Shown here piece after piece: positions 47,725 through 58,400 of a stretch of DNA of 64,000 nt. The translations under genes and the position numbers were made by a program. Below the pieces are notes generated by a model that worked only from the letters and a program-made list of their open reading frames with translations, ran no database searches and was not told the DNA's origin. Within the stretch, counting starts at the first letter, position 1. Each line of letters starts with the position of its first letter. The stretch is from Lobosporangium transversale (Eukaryota > Mortierellomycota > Mortierellomycetes > Mortierellales > Mortierellaceae): assembly GCF_002105155.1 (NCBI RefSeq), contig NW_019029013.1, positions 372,001 to 436,000 of the forward strand, in the 5' to 3' direction.

Positions 47725-49241
47725 AAAGGAGAAAAAGAATCCAGGGGCTCAAGAAAAAAAGTTTATTTCTTCGGAACTTGAAAAGGGTTGGATCAGGACA
47801 ATAAAAAAAAAAACACGGACTAGACTTAAAGACTCTTTTGCATAAAACAAAAAAAAAAAAAAAAAAAAAAAAAAACCAGCCAACTGTGGTATCCATCTTT
47901 TTTTTTTTTTTTTTTTTTTTCCTCTCTCTCTTTCTGTTACTGCCCAAAGCTTTTGAGGATGATGATGTCCTGCAGCTTAATAAGAGGGATCACCTGGGTA
48001 GAATCTTAAATTGCGCGTGCAGTTCATTTGTTCATAATACAATAACCATAAATGATGGTGCCCTGCTTTAAATGCATGAATAGAAATATAAATTTGTTTT
48101 TGGAAACCTGTCTAAGCAATCTAGCTTTATTGTTATCATTAACCTTTCAAAGACTCTAGGCTCCAATAGAAGGATATAGTTAAAGAATGTAAAAGTAGCA
48201 AAGAATGAGAAGGGAAAAAGACATCAAATAAAGAGATAAACATGTTTTATAACATCAACATCTTCATGTCCACCATGTTGGCACATGAGCGGGCGAACGG
48301 AGTGGAGAAAAATAGAGATGTTCATGTGTAAAGAAGGGTTGTCTGCGGCAGGCATGGCAGAAAAAAATATTCTTATCTCAATTTAGGTTGGATCGATGTT
48401 TTTTTTTACTTGCGCAGTGTGTCCATCTTACTGAATAGAAATGGAAGATGTGGTATGTGGACACTTGTGGTGATAATCCAGTAAATAGAAAGAGAAAGAA
48501 GCTTCCTTTGCAATAGAAAAAAAAAAAAAAAAAGACATCAACAATCAACAATAATGCAAGGCCAAGGGTATAATAACAATAACCACCCTTGATATATGAA
48601 GATGTAGGGGTCTGGAAGTGGGTTGCCGACATTAGTCATCCTTTGTGTTTCGACTATTTCGACGATGCGTTCCCTTCCTTGTGTTGATTGTGTACAAAAG
48701 ACGCTTTTTTAGGCGCTTTTTTTTTTTTTTTTTCCTTCTTTTTCCCTTGTGTTTTGATCTTCTGTTGGATCAGGGACGACGGAGAGATAAAAAGGTCATC
48801 CGACCAACCAACATATACACAAAAAAAAAAAAAAAAAGCGAAACCAAGGGCTGCGTTTACACGATGACACCACGCATGTGCCTTGGAGATCACAGGAGTG
48901 AAAAAAAAAAAAAAAAAAAAAATGCGCCCATTTTGGTTGTCATCGGTTGCGCCATTCTTTATTTTATTTTTTCTTCTTCCTTGTTCTAGAAAAGTACTGA
49001 ACAGTGAAATGTCGCATAATTTTTTTTTTTTTTGCTTCTAAATCTTTGTTTCCGTTGCGGTAACGAGGGTGATGATCTCGGGATAGTTCTTGAACCAGAA
49101 AGTAGTCCAATGCTTTCCCTTTCAAATGGACTCAAGGGATAAGAGTCATTTCCACAAGATCATCATATCAACAATAACTAGCAGTTGAACATTTGAAGCA
49201 AACGACTTTCACATTCATTTACAAATTGTATTTTGTATTCC

Positions 49242-49272
<31 letters not shown>

Positions 49273-50480
49273 AATGTTGAAGACTTTGATTTTTCGCGAG
49301 GAACGATGGATACAAAAAAAAATAAAAATAAAAGTATGCAAGGTTAAACACCATTTGGAATTGTGTCTTGTTTGAATATTATTGTAACGGCGACCAAATA
49401 AAAAAATGTTGGCTGGTTGCACGGACGGTTCAATCAAGCAAAATGGAATCCTCGGCAATGACAACGGATCATATTACAAAAACTTTTGACTAACTTTGTG
49501 TTTTCCCCTATCTGTCACTACGAATGTAGATACGCATTTGATCCTCCGAGTGGACTGTAACAGAGTTCAAGGCCCGCGTCAGGACCCATCAAGACCTGGG
49601 GGAACTGACCAAAGTGGCGCCGTGATATTCTATCCCCTTACAACGACGACGACGACAACTACCACTTGTTACTTTTTTCTGCCTACTGCAATCACTTCTG
49701 TTACCACGACTACTATCACAACTACCATTGCTTCTGATACTGTTATACATGATGAATACGACCGCTGCCTGAAGAGAGGAAAGAAATGATCGCTGAATTA
49801 CTCACAGTTTAGTCAGGGATTCAATAAATAAATAATAATTATGAACCTTGACAGACGGGGGGGGGGGAGTTTTGGTCTCATGCAGGTTGTTGATTATAGA
49901 CTATAGACATTTTGTGAATGTCGCCATGCACCATTGGGTGGTTACATGCTCTCAATATTTATTTCTGAGTGTGTGTATTTTAAACACAAATGTAGCCAGC
50001 TCACATATTGCATTGCATATTCATTCAATTCTGTCGCTCACACACATACTTTTTTAGTAGCCTTTTTATTTTTTTAAATATTTTTTTTCTGTCCATGTCC
50101 ACATCCATATAATTCATTCAAGAATAAATGACCGACAACAGTAATCATATGGGCAGTACTAAATAGACCAATTGAATGGCCATCTAAATGCTCTGAATAC
50201 AATAAATATCCTTTAACCATAAAAAAAGTTTTGAGTTATACTATTCAATAAGACTTTGGAATGGACGGACTGAAAATAAAAAATAAAAAAGAGCTGAGCT
50301 GCTGTCAAGCATGGTCATCAACTAATTATGTTGACAATAGGACTCATAGACCCAATTTTAGGGGATGGGGATTGGGGCCATTCTTTGACTTACTTGATCA
50401 TGGCTCACTCAATAGAAACCAAACATCCTTTTTATTTTATTTTTCTCCTCTCACTTGAACTCTCACACCAGCCCTCGCGC

Positions 50481-50488
50481 GTATATAT
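50481..50488 (+). promoter_or_regulatory. TATA-like element with pyrimidine-rich leader
   Basis: GTATATAT lies about 195 bases before the start codon of the 50679 gene, followed by a long CT-rich stretch (50490-50640). This arrangement is usual for strongly expressed fungal genes and agrees with the biased codon use of the gene. Confidence 0.5.
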
Positions 50489-50678
50489 CTTGGACCTCCT
50501 TTCCCTCATTTCACATTTTTTTTTTCTTCTTTCTTTTTCATTTCTCATTCCATCTATCACGCTTTGATATCTTTTCTCTCTCACTCTTCACGTCAACTTC
50601 ATCTTACGTTACCACCTACCAACTATCTACCACTACCTTACACGAATTCCCTTTTTATCACAAATATCCACATTCACC

Positions 50679-51584
50679 ATGTCTAGCACCACCGCACCCG
50701 TTATTGACGTTCCCGTCGCCACCCACGAGAAGGAGGCTGTTGAGGCCCCCGCTCCCGCTGTCGAGGCAAAGCAGGAAGAGACTGCTGCTGCTACCGAGCC
50801 TACTGTTGAGGCCGCTGTCGAGTCCTCTGATGCTCCTGTCGAGAATGCTGAGGAGACTACCCCCGCCGTCGTTGTTGAGGAGGCTGCTGAGACCGCTGCC
50901 ACCCCTGCTACTGAAGATGCTCCTGCTGCCAGCCCTTCCAAGGAGAAGAAGAAGTCTTGGATTGCAAAGTTGACCAACAACTTCAAGAAGTTGGCTGAGA
51001 AGAAGCCCAAGGCTGCCTCCCCTACTTCCTCCAACGTTTCTGAGGAGGCCGCTGCTGCCGATGCTGCAGAGACCTCTGCTGAAGCTCCCGCTGCTGAGGC
51101 TCCTGCTTCAGATGCTGCTGCAGAGCCCGCTGCAACCGCCGAGGAGGTCACTCCTGCTCCCGCTACTGAGGAGACCCCCGTTACCGTTACTATTGAAGAG
51201 CCTCAACAGGAGGCTGCCCCTGAGGAAAAGCCCGCTGCTGAAGAGAAGCAGGAGGAGAAGCCCGCTGTTGAGCACCTTGCTGCCCCCACCTTGGGCTCCA
51301 AGTTGAGCAAGCGCCTCTCTCTCGGATTCTTCAAGAGCAAGAAGGAGAAGAAGGAGAAGAAGGAGGAGGAGAAGACCGTTGCTCCTGTCCAGGAGGTCGC
51401 TGCTGAGAGCGAGACTGCCGAGGCTGAGGCCGAGGCCCCTGCTGCTAAGGAAGACAAGGCAGAGACCACTGAGACCGCTGAGGCCCCCGCTGCTGAAGCC
51501 GTTGAGCCTGCTACCACCGAGGTCACTACTGAGAAGCCAGTTGAGAAGCCAGCTGAGCAGCTCCCTGCCATTGCTGCCCACTAA
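50679..51584 (+). CDS. Abundant Ala/Glu/Pro-rich protein with two basic patches (MARCKS-like composition)
   Basis: Single exon, 301 residues. Composition is dominated by Ala, Glu, Pro, Val and Thr, so the chain is probably disordered and strongly acidic, but two short basic patches stand out: residues 87-110 (KEKKKSWIAKLTNNFKKL..KK) and 205-232 (LGSKLSKRLSLGFFKSKKEKKEKK). Both mix Lys, aromatic residues and Ser, the make-up of membrane-binding effector segments such as that of MARCKS; KRLS is a basophilic kinase site. No myristoylation signal (it starts MSS). Codon use is extremely biased (GCT/GCC, GAG, AAG, GTC), as in RPS15, so the protein is likely made in large amounts. Function unknown to me; MARCKS-like action is inference from composition only. 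Confidence 0.85.
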   Translation: MSSTTAPVIDVPVATHEKEAVEAPAPAVEAKQEETAAATEPTVEAAVESSDAPVENAEETTPAVVVEEAAETAATPATEDAPAASPSKEKKKSWIAKLTNNFKKLAEKKPKAASPTSSNVSEEAAAADAAETSAEAPAAEAPASDAAAEPAATAEEVTPAPATEETPVTVTIEEPQQEAAPEEKPAAEEKQEEKPAVEHLAAPTLGSKLSKRLSLGFFKSKKEKKEKKEEEKTVAPVQEVAAESETAEAEAEAPAAKEDKAETTETAEAPAAEAVEPATTEVTTEKPVEKPAEQLPAIAAH

Positions 51585-53849
51585 GTGAAGACATAGCAGA
51601 AAGAACAAAAAAAAAAAAAAAAAAAAAAAGAAAAAGAAAAGCTTGACATATCCCCAAGGGACTGATGGTGGTTTTACTTCAAGGTTGATCGTTTCAGAAC
51701 CTTTTTGGTAAGTCCGAAGCATATTTTAACGACTACGCCATTGATACCTACTCCCTTTTCCTCTTTGTCAATCTCTTTTCCACAAAGCTGGGAAAGCAAA
51801 AAGCAAAGGAAGCAATGTCAGTCCATCAACATTTCCCTTGATTTCCTCATGGCAAGCTCATTGTCACACGAAGAACAGATCATCAAGCATATGATATCGG
51901 ACAATAACACATTACACGGGAACCTTACTGTTGGCGTGACATGGATCGTGCATTTTTATTCTTTTTTTCCTTTTTTTTCTTGGATTTGGGCTCGGGGTAA
52001 CGGGACTGTTGTTGCACAACTGGATTTTAAAAAGTAAACGACTCTGTGCAACCAAATAACAAACAACAAGACACCGCACCACACATTGCTCTGGGAGAAT
52101 GGTTGAGACTAATGAACAAACAATTCAAACCCAACAACATCCATCATGCAACAGACATACATATTTTAACACAAACACATAATGCATGCCAAATGGCCAA
52201 GGTCCATCATTATATCATCCACATCGTTTGTGAAGCATATGCATGCAGCAATCATGTGTGCGGTGTACCTTTTCATCGTCCTCCCCATCCCCTATCATCC
52301 ACTGTTCCTCCCGCACCTACCATGTATCATCAACCCATATATACTTTTTACTAACATCAACTTTTTTTTATTTTTATTCATCTCCTTTAGTGTCGAGAAT
52401 CGATCATAATGACCATTGCACTATCATCATCCCTCCGCGGGATTTCCTCTACTTTCCCAATTTTTTATTTTTTTTTTTCTTTTTGTTTCTTTTTAGTTTC
52501 TTTACGTTTCTGTTTTCTTTTCTTTGCAAGCATAATCTTCTCCTTATAATATCATTAATTCTCTTTTTTTTGCTAAAAAAAAAAAATTACAAAAGAACAA
52601 AAAACAAAAAAAAAAAATCTGTTGTATCTTAAAAGCCATTTCTTCACTAATAGCCTTCCCTTCCCTTACCTCTCATGAGAGGATGCAACAACATACTGTC
52701 TTTTTAGTTTCTCCATACAACTCTACTAATAACTAATAGTACTTCCAAATAATAATAAAAAAATATATAAAAAAAAAAAAAAGTTGTTCATTTGTCTGTT
52801 GATTGGTTTATTCATGTTATGGAAGTATGAAGATGACATGTGTTTATGGTCGTGATTGTGTGTGCAACAGGATTACTTTTTAAAGGTCATCTGAAAAGCT
52901 TCCTTGCTTTATTTACTCATAAGATTTATTTGCAGTAACTTTTTTTTTTTTTTTACTCAGGGAAAAAAAAAAAAAAAAAAAAAAACGTATGGGCAAGATG
53001 TTTGCCAATCATGTCGGATGTTTTTATTATTTGTTCTATGGTTTTACATTATTTTACACCCCTAGGCTCCTAGCGCCACAAGGGCTGCACCATAGAAGAA
53101 ATCCACCACTCAATGGAAGGTAAAAGATGAAGGAAAAAAAAAAAAAAAAAAAAAAAAAAAACGCGTTTTTGAAAGCTTAGATACATGGGAATCCAAGAGT
53201 GTGCCTGTGATTTATAGAGTTAACCCCTTAATTAGACTAGGAGAGAGATTAAATTGAGCACTCAACTGCGGCTACTTTGAAAACTCCTTTCAAAACTTAA
53301 CAAAATGGTTCGTGACTGTCTGGATTATTGAATAACGCATTCACAGCGTGTGGAGGCGGAGAGAGAAAGAGGAAGTAATTCAGGATGGGGAAAATATCCA
53401 CAAAGGAGAGCAAGAAGAAAAGCAGCGCATCCATCGATCAAATGTATAGCAAAATTATCAATCAACATAGCTATGTTACATTGATATATTGGAAAAGGAA
53501 AAGGGAAAGAAAGCGAACAAGGAGCAGTAGAAGAAAAAAAAAAAAAAAAGCCCGATGATGGAGCATGTCTTTATAACGGCCAACCAACAATCATGGAGGA
53601 AATGAAAAGAGTTAATGAAACAGGAATCTAGAACGATTCATTTCCTTTCATATCATCAGAAGTGGAGTTCACAACCTCGACATTGTTTTGTTAAATCTGT
53701 TGGATTCGGTCTTTCCAGCGCAAATTCGTTTCACGAAGACCCACCCTCGAATCACAACTTTGTCTATTACAAGTCGGGAGGGGAGTTTTTTTATTCTCTC
53801 TTTCAACAGAGACCAGTGCTCTCGAGTTTGCAATAGGATTTCGATGAGG

Positions 53850-53884
<35 letters not shown>

Positions 53885-54082
53885 ATTCTTTTGGGAGACA
53901 GCTCTGGAGCTGAGGACCAATAATCCAATCATAAGGAAAGAATCGATGAATGGAGCTCGAAATAGTCAATTCGATGAAAGCTTTCATTAACTTGGAGAGC
54001 TTTTTTTACATCGGCTACAGACAACCTTTTTTTCGGCACTGGCTAAAAAAATACGCTCAAACACTCACAACTGTACATTTTT
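51585..54082. other. Gene-free region with homopolymers
   Basis: 3' flank of the 50679 gene, beginning with an A-run at about 51608-51629, then 2.4 kb with no supported gene. Contains T(n) followed closely by A(n) at 52938-52985, A-runs at 53134-53161 and about 53850-53878, and the presumed RPS15 promoter at the end. Confidence 0.55.
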
Positions 54083-54628
54083 ATGTCCATAAAAACAGTA
54101 ACTTATCGAAGTTTTTTTTTTTTTTTTTTTTTTTTAATTTTCTTTACTTTTGTTTAAATGGGACCTGATTAGGCTGACGAACACCACGATGACGCTGCCG
54201 TCGATGTGAAGAAGAAGAGAACGTTCCGCAAGTTCTCTTACCGCGGTATTGACCTCGATAAGCTCTTGGACCTGTCCTCTGAGCAGTTGATGGATTTGGT
54301 GAACGCCCGCCCTCGCAGACGTTTCCAACGCGGTCTTAAGCGCAAGCCCATGGGTTTGATCAAGAAGCTCCGTCAGGCCAAGAAGGATGCTCCAGCCTTG
54401 GAGAAGCCCGCTGTGGTCAAGACTCATCTTCGTAACATGATTGTTGTCCCTGAGATGATTGGCTCCATTGTGGGTGTCTACAACGGAAAGACTTTCAACC
54501 AGATTGAAATCAAGCCTGAGATGATCGGTCACTACTTGGGAGAGTTCTCCATCACCTACAAGCCCGTCAAGCACGGTCGTCCCGGTATTGGTGCTACTCA
54601 CTCATCTCGCTTCATCCCTCTCAAGTAA
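54083..54628 (+). CDS. RPS15: 40S ribosomal protein S15 (uS19)
   Basis: Exon 1 (54083-54097, MSIKT) and exon 2 (54173-54628) in phase 0; 156 residues, close to the yeast length of 142. The body is unmistakable: [39 protein letters not shown]-type segment ([16 protein letters not shown]), [35 protein letters not shown] and the C-terminal SSRFIPLK. It sits in the head of the 40S subunit with its tail reaching the decoding centre and is needed for pre-40S export. Codons are strongly biased to the optimal set. The 15-base first exon is inferred from ATG plus a phase-0 GTAACT donor; the T-run in the 75-base intron acts as polypyrimidine tract. The TAA stop runs into 15 A residues. Confidence 0.92.
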
Positions 54629-55397
54629 AAAAAAAAAAAAAGACAGATTTTTTTACTTGTTTTATTTCAATACATGACATTTTTTTTGAGAAAAAAACGA
54701 CATTACCGTTGAGGTGGATTTTGTTTCTTTTTGAGTGATACAGCCAAGTGTTCACTACAGAAATAAACACTTTTCCTTATGCTCCCAGAAGAGACACAGC
54801 AAGGTCGGCACAATAGGCTCCAAGCTTGTATGGACACTTTTTTTTTTTTGTTTACACAAGTCCTATTGAGTTTGTTAGATACATGATAGCGGCCTTTTTT
54901 TTTTTTTTTTTTTTTTTTACTTTCTTTTACAATGCCAACAATTATGAAGACATGAAATGTATTGCTTGGCCTTCAGCTTTACCTTGGAATGAATCTTTGC
55001 GGTCCTTTTTGTCAATGTTTAGAGGCAGGGTGGTAAAACAACCTTTAGAAGAGTGGGAGGAGATTAAGATATCGATGATAACATTAGCAGCTTCATTTCG
55101 CAGTTGACACGCGTTGATTTATTTGAGACAGTAGATCAGCCTTTGGAAAAAATTTTACTTTAACTACCTCCCCTTGCAAGGAGCCCTTGAATGACTAAGG
55201 AACCTGATTTTCTTGTGATGATCTGTTACTGAGCTAGATATGAGTGATGGTGGTGCCCAACAAAACTGGGAAGTGCTACTTCCACTTAGCCATAATCCAG
55301 TGACAACAAATGATTGGGTCTTGTGCGGGGTTGTATTATAAATGTTTAGTTTAATTCATGATCTCTATAGTCTACATACTCTATCATGATGTTATCA

Positions 55398-55427
<30 letters not shown>
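54629..55427. other. Convergent intergenic region
   Basis: 3' flanks of RPS15 and of the phosphatase-kinase-ligase gene. T-runs at about 54896-54918 and 55401-55429, the second being the complement of an A-run that starts in the stop codon of the minus-strand gene. A 93-codon open frame at 54826 is not credible. Confidence 0.6.

Positions 55428-55429
<2 letters not shown>
55401..55429. repeat. T-run of 29 bases (A-run on the minus strand, fused to a stop codon)
   Basis: On the minus strand this is an A-run that starts with the second base of the TAA stop of the RNA-repair gene. Confidence 0.95.
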
Positions 55430-55431
<2 letters not shown>

Positions 55432-58400
55432 CTTTCTTCATCATAACGTGGTAAAGTTTCTTCATGCCATAGTAACAGATTCGCAACCTGTTCTTTAGTG
55501 CCCCACCGCTCTTCTCCTGCAATGAAATCTGGACGGACTACCTTGGATCGCATCAGTAGCCGATCATTCTGATCGACCCGAAAGTACAACCCCTCAACAC
55601 GTTCCTGTTGCCTTTTTGCTTGTGTACACACCGAAGTTTGATCTACTTTTTTCTCTTCTTCCTCTTTCTCTTGTTCACTACGGCGCATCAATGCTGATCG
55701 GGATTGAAGCATTTCAATAGTCCATTGTAGCGTTTTTTTTACATCTCCATATACATCCTCTGGGATCTGAATGATCGGGTTGAGTGTCAACTGTGTCTTG
55801 GCTACTGCAGATCGGAAGAGCTTTCGAGATACGAATGTCCCTGTTTTAACATCGTATAGATCAAAAGGTACAAACCACGACTTAAGACCTGTGTACTCGA
55901 CTGAATGTTTTGCATAGAGCCATTCACCATAAAGGACATAGGGCGCCAGACCGTCTTGAAGAACTCTGTCCTCATCCACATATTCATTCTCATCCTCATC
56001 TTCTTCATCTTCCCAGGATCCATCATCATCGCCATTCGTAACGTCCCCAGCCGAAGCAGAACTGGTCCTGTCGTAAACATTACTATGCTCTGATGCTTCA
56101 TCTTCGCTCTCTGAGTCCTCTCTCTCCTCCTCTGCTTCTACTCCCTGTTCTTTGTTTCCCCTTGGGTCGTTATCATCAAATCGCCAACGGCCTTCACAGA
56201 GATACAGGATGTCCTCCCTATGTTTGTCTAACCAACTGTTCAGTTTCTTAAACTGCCAATGATCATCTGGATGTACAAAGTGGTTCCTGTTTTGGACTCG
56301 GATCTTGGGTGGTGGCCCAGGGGCTGTAATGCCTGCAAATCCGTTCATGGTTTTGAAATGCACTACACTGAACCCAATGTTAGCACCATCCATCTTTTCT
56401 TCTACCGTTAGGACCTGGTGCGGTTTAGGCACAAAGTATTGGTATAAGGCTGAGGGCGGTAGAAGTAAATCTGATCGACTAATGGCTGAATTCTTTTCTT
56501 CAGATGCAACAACGGATGGTGATAAAAACAGATCCGCGATATGATCAGTTTTTTGCGCCAGACTCTGTCGTATCGTTAGCGGATCGAATAGATGAGGCGT
56601 TCTCGGATATTTCTGCATGGGTCGGTCATAATTGATTAGTGGCGTCGCAAACGAGACGCCCCTGGGAGAGGCAGATTCCTGTCCTTGGCTTTGGATCTGA
56701 TTTGTGGACAATATTGTGGTATCAACAGAAGGGCTCTTCCAGTTACCCTTAATAGGTTTCTTGACCGCTGGTCGGTGCCCGGTTAAAGATGCAAATCGCA
56801 ATGCTTTGGAAGATGATAAATCCAAAAAAGATACATCTGGAAGTAAAATTTGAGATGAAAACTGTGGATTGCTGTCTTCCTTTTGATCATTAGCATCGCC
56901 ACCGGCTTTACCGGCCTCTCTTAAGTTATGGCTTTTACTCTCATGAGTAAAACCATCGTAACCACCGTTACCGTGATTATCGTCCTCTTCAACGTCTTCA
57001 TCCTCCTCTTCCACACTCTCCATGCTTACAGGTGATAATACTTTTGCATCGCCACTTTCTGGTGATGTTAAAGATGATATAGTAGAAAAAGTTGTCGCCA
57101 TGCTCACAACAGTAGCGGCAGTGCCATTAGACTTTCGCTGCAGCGCCTTGGTAGGAATAAAAGCTGGCCTAGTCTTGATGGCGAGTTTCGTTTCCACTCC
57201 ATTCGTTGACGTCCTAAGTTTAGCTGGGGCATCCGCTGCAAACTTTTTCATAATTTGCAACAATTGATCAATCCCTTCATCGTCCCCAACTTCTACTAGA
57301 GTCTTACACCAGTTCCCTTCCTTATTCAAATTCGGAAACTCAAATCCTTTTGCAAAACTACGAACGACCTTGTCCCCTTTTCCAGCTTCCACGGTTGGAT
57401 GGTTTTCTCTCGAGTCCACACGTTTAATACACTGCTCAATATTCCTCGAGAACCAGACCATGGCCGTCTCATCGGGCTGGAACGCGAGCTCATACCATTC
57501 CTTCCGTTCTGCCATGGTTGGGTTGCATCGATCGATAAAGACGGTCATCGGTAAAGCCTTGCCAGGCCCACGGACCGCAAGCGATTGCTGCTGACGTCTC
57601 ATATTCTGCGCCAGTAGCCTCTCACAGACTGCGCGTGACCCTAACTCATCCTGTGAAATACGCTCAAAATGCTCTGGAAACCCTTGCATCAAAGTTGTGA
57701 CTAGATGACTCTTACCACTTCCAGGTAATCCTACAAGGATAACCAATTTCGGTGCGGATACCAAGGGTGCTCCGGAAATATGGAATGAAGGGCGTTCCTT
57801 CGAGTTTTTTCCATGGCCACCGCTGCCACCGCCATTCTTTTTAGACTTTTGACCCCGCTGAAGCTGTCGAGCACGCATATTATGTTGGACAATCAAATGA
57901 TGCTGATGGTGTTGTGAACCAGGGATCTTTATGATCTTCTCTGGCGGGGGTGGCACAAATGTGTGTGCAGGTTCCAGAGATATTTTGCGAGGGCCCTTCT
58001 TGCCCTTCTTTCCAGGCTTTCTACCTCCCCTGGCATAGTCATCGTCTGATAATTCATCTCCTTCATCTTCTGCGCCAGCAGCGGCGTTTACAGGTGGAGT
58101 CGATGACGAAGAGGGTTTTGGTTTAGGTGGGTGATCTCTCTTTGCTTCTTTCTTAGCCTTGGTAGTGACGGAAGTAGTAGTGTTTGATTCAGATTTAGAA
58201 TCGAGTCCTCCTCCATCTCCCTGCCCTACTCCAGGGACATGGTCATGGTCAGATACGGTTATATCTGAAGAAGAGCTAATGTTAGTACCTCTCGATGAGC
58301 TCGATCGCGCAGATCTGGAGGAGGACTGCCTCCAAAGCCAATCACCATAAGCTTTGACTGCTTTCTCTTGTTCAACGCTCTCGATACTTCCCGGTCGCAA

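Larger units (their letters stand above)
44142..50678. other. 6.5 kb gene-poor region
   Basis: No gene can be supported. The tract is rich in A- and T-runs (for example 45528-45554, about 45943-45984 as T(n)A(n), 47846-47875, 48903-48921, 49242-49268), TA microsatellites, and three short tandem duplications listed separately. Two weak coding-like patches exist: a Thr-rich open frame at 49496-49789 (+) without an ATG, and about 75 bases near 49050-49125 (-) with codon use like highly expressed genes. Neither has a start or clear splice partners. The last 250 bases hold the promoter of the 50679 gene. Confidence 0.5.

Noticed and set aside
49496-49789. Thr-rich frame as a cell-wall protein gene
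   Set aside because: No ATG, no signal peptide, no credible upstream exon; kept only as a weak observation.
50633-51722. Minus-strand frames of about 170-200 codons opposite the 50679 gene
   Set aside because: Shadows of the strongly biased GCT/GAG codon usage of the real gene.
52040-52632. Overlapping frames in the region after the 50679 gene
   Set aside because: T-rich and A-rich low complexity with mutually overlapping frames, none coding-like.
54826-55107. 93-codon frame between RPS15 and the RNA-repair gene
   Set aside because: Begins in T-rich sequence, translation dominated by Phe, no recognisable domain, lies in a convergent 3' region.
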